NCBI GenBank assembly: GCA_016288255.1
Contig: JAEEYS010000120.1
Coordinates: 1 to 6,699, forward strand
Length of the DNA: 6,699 bases
From: Bacillota bacterium
GTDB lineage: Bacteria > Bacillota > Tb-RUG-66
Direction: 5' to 3'
Part shown: piece after piece, positions 6,243 to 6,699 of the stretch
Position numbering within the stretch: the stretch's first letter is position 1
How the letters are laid out: each line of letters starts with the position of its first letter
Notes under the pieces: generated by a model
The model's input: the letters and a program-made list of their open reading frames with translations, nothing else
What the model was told of the DNA's origin: nothing
The model's database searches: none
Position numbers and translations under genes: made by a program

Positions 6243-6699
6243 ATGAATTTATTGGAAAAAATGGGCTGTAGATATGTTCCGGCAGTCTATACAGGGGATG
6301 AAGATAAAGATAATAGAGTGAATGCAGAATTATATCTGAGATTGGTGGAAGAAGGGAAAGAAAAAGGGTTTTGCCCTGTTTTGGTGGATAAGGACATTCA
6401 ACATTATATCTATGCAGATAAATATGGGTTCACGGATACCAAGGATGACTATCCAAAGCTTACAAGAAGGCTCATTAAATTTGTTGAGGATAGTGCTTTC
6501 AGTGTTTGGCTTGGTAGACTCATCTATAATTATTATCTTGACTGTGCGGAGGATGAAGAAGTAGTAGAATATGATTTGGCTAGGCTAAATCCTCCGAATT
6601 CTAAAGAGTATTTGGATAAATTCAAGCATATGGCTGAGGTACAGCAATTCACCTTTGGTAAAAACAATAGTCATAGACCCTATGACTTTGACTATGGAA
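6243..6699 (+). CDS. Unrecognised protein, 3' end outside the window
   Basis: The frame is open from ATG at 6243 to the window's end, giving 152 residues without a stop. GAGGTG at six-base spacing supports the start. The protein begins MNLLEKMGCRYVPAVYTGDE and appears soluble, with no signal peptide or membrane helix. Visible segments are ELYLRLVEEGKEKGFCPVLV (29-48), a Tyr/Asp-rich middle, the hydrophobic-aromatic stretch FSVWLGRLIYNYYLD (86-100), then an acidic run (CAEDEEVVEYD). Residues 29-48 resemble, from memory, the region of some DUF4253-type proteins in which a helix leads into a PVLV strand, but I am not sure and do not assign it. The gene is 110 bases after guaA on the same strand with no terminator between, so read-through from guaA is possible. 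Lysine codons are more mixed (about one third AAG) than in groEL, a weak hint of different history. Confidence 0.75.
   Translation, partial: MNLLEKMGCRYVPAVYTGDEDKDNRVNAELYLRLVEEGKEKGFCPVLVDKDIQHYIYADKYGFTDTKDDYPKLTRRLIKFVEDSAFSVWLGRLIYNYYLDCAEDEEVVEYDLARLNPPNSKEYLDKFKHMAEVQQFTFGKNNSHRPYDFDYG

Overview
The window looks like a chromosomal segment of a low-to-moderate GC Gram-positive-type bacterium (Bacillota). The evidence is a SAM-I riboswitch with an intrinsic terminator ahead of metK, a CIRCE operator ahead of groES-groEL, strong AGGAGG-type ribosome binding sites, consensus vegetative promoters, and a ytxH/DUF948 gene pair. The proteins would fit Clostridia or Negativicutes, but the genus cannot be fixed from sequence alone. 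Most of the window is core genome with no sign of a mobile element, CRISPR array, tRNA or rRNA.

Layout. On the minus strand, 1-170 is the 5' end of metK, with its SAM-I riboswitch (250-342), terminator (210-237) and a perfect-consensus promoter (364-392). Divergent from it, a plus-strand gene at 590-832 encodes an 80-residue charged helical protein built of 24-residue repeats, with its own promoter and terminator. Converging on this gene from the right are two minus-strand genes: a YtxH-like glycine-zipper membrane protein (1713-1955) and, downstream of it, a DUF948/YtxG-like membrane-anchored coiled-coil protein (1120-1650, probable TTG start). The two converging units end in separate terminators with about 130 bases between them, which hold a 9-bp inverted repeat. 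The spacer 1956-2223 holds a 102-base tract that is about 90% purine.

From 2224 the plus strand carries a promoter, a CIRCE operator, groES (2369-2653), groEL (2717-4342) and a terminator (4392-4430). guaA (4597-6132) follows as a separate unit with no visible terminator. A 17-base imperfect direct repeat lies in the next 110 bases. The window ends inside an unrecognised plus-strand gene (6243-6699, 3' truncated).

How they work together. groES-groEL is a HrcA/CIRCE-type heat-shock operon. The ytxH/DUF948 pair resembles families that sit in a general-stress operon (ytxGHJ) in Bacillus subtilis, and the repeat protein resembles small stress/desiccation-type helical proteins, so 500-4430 may be a loose stress-related neighbourhood. 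That grouping is inference. metK (SAM synthesis) and guaA (GMP synthesis) are housekeeping genes. No clearly new system is visible. The best leads are the repeat protein, the five-step glycine zipper, the possible P4-loop antiterminator of the metK riboswitch, and the truncated last gene with the direct repeat in front of it.
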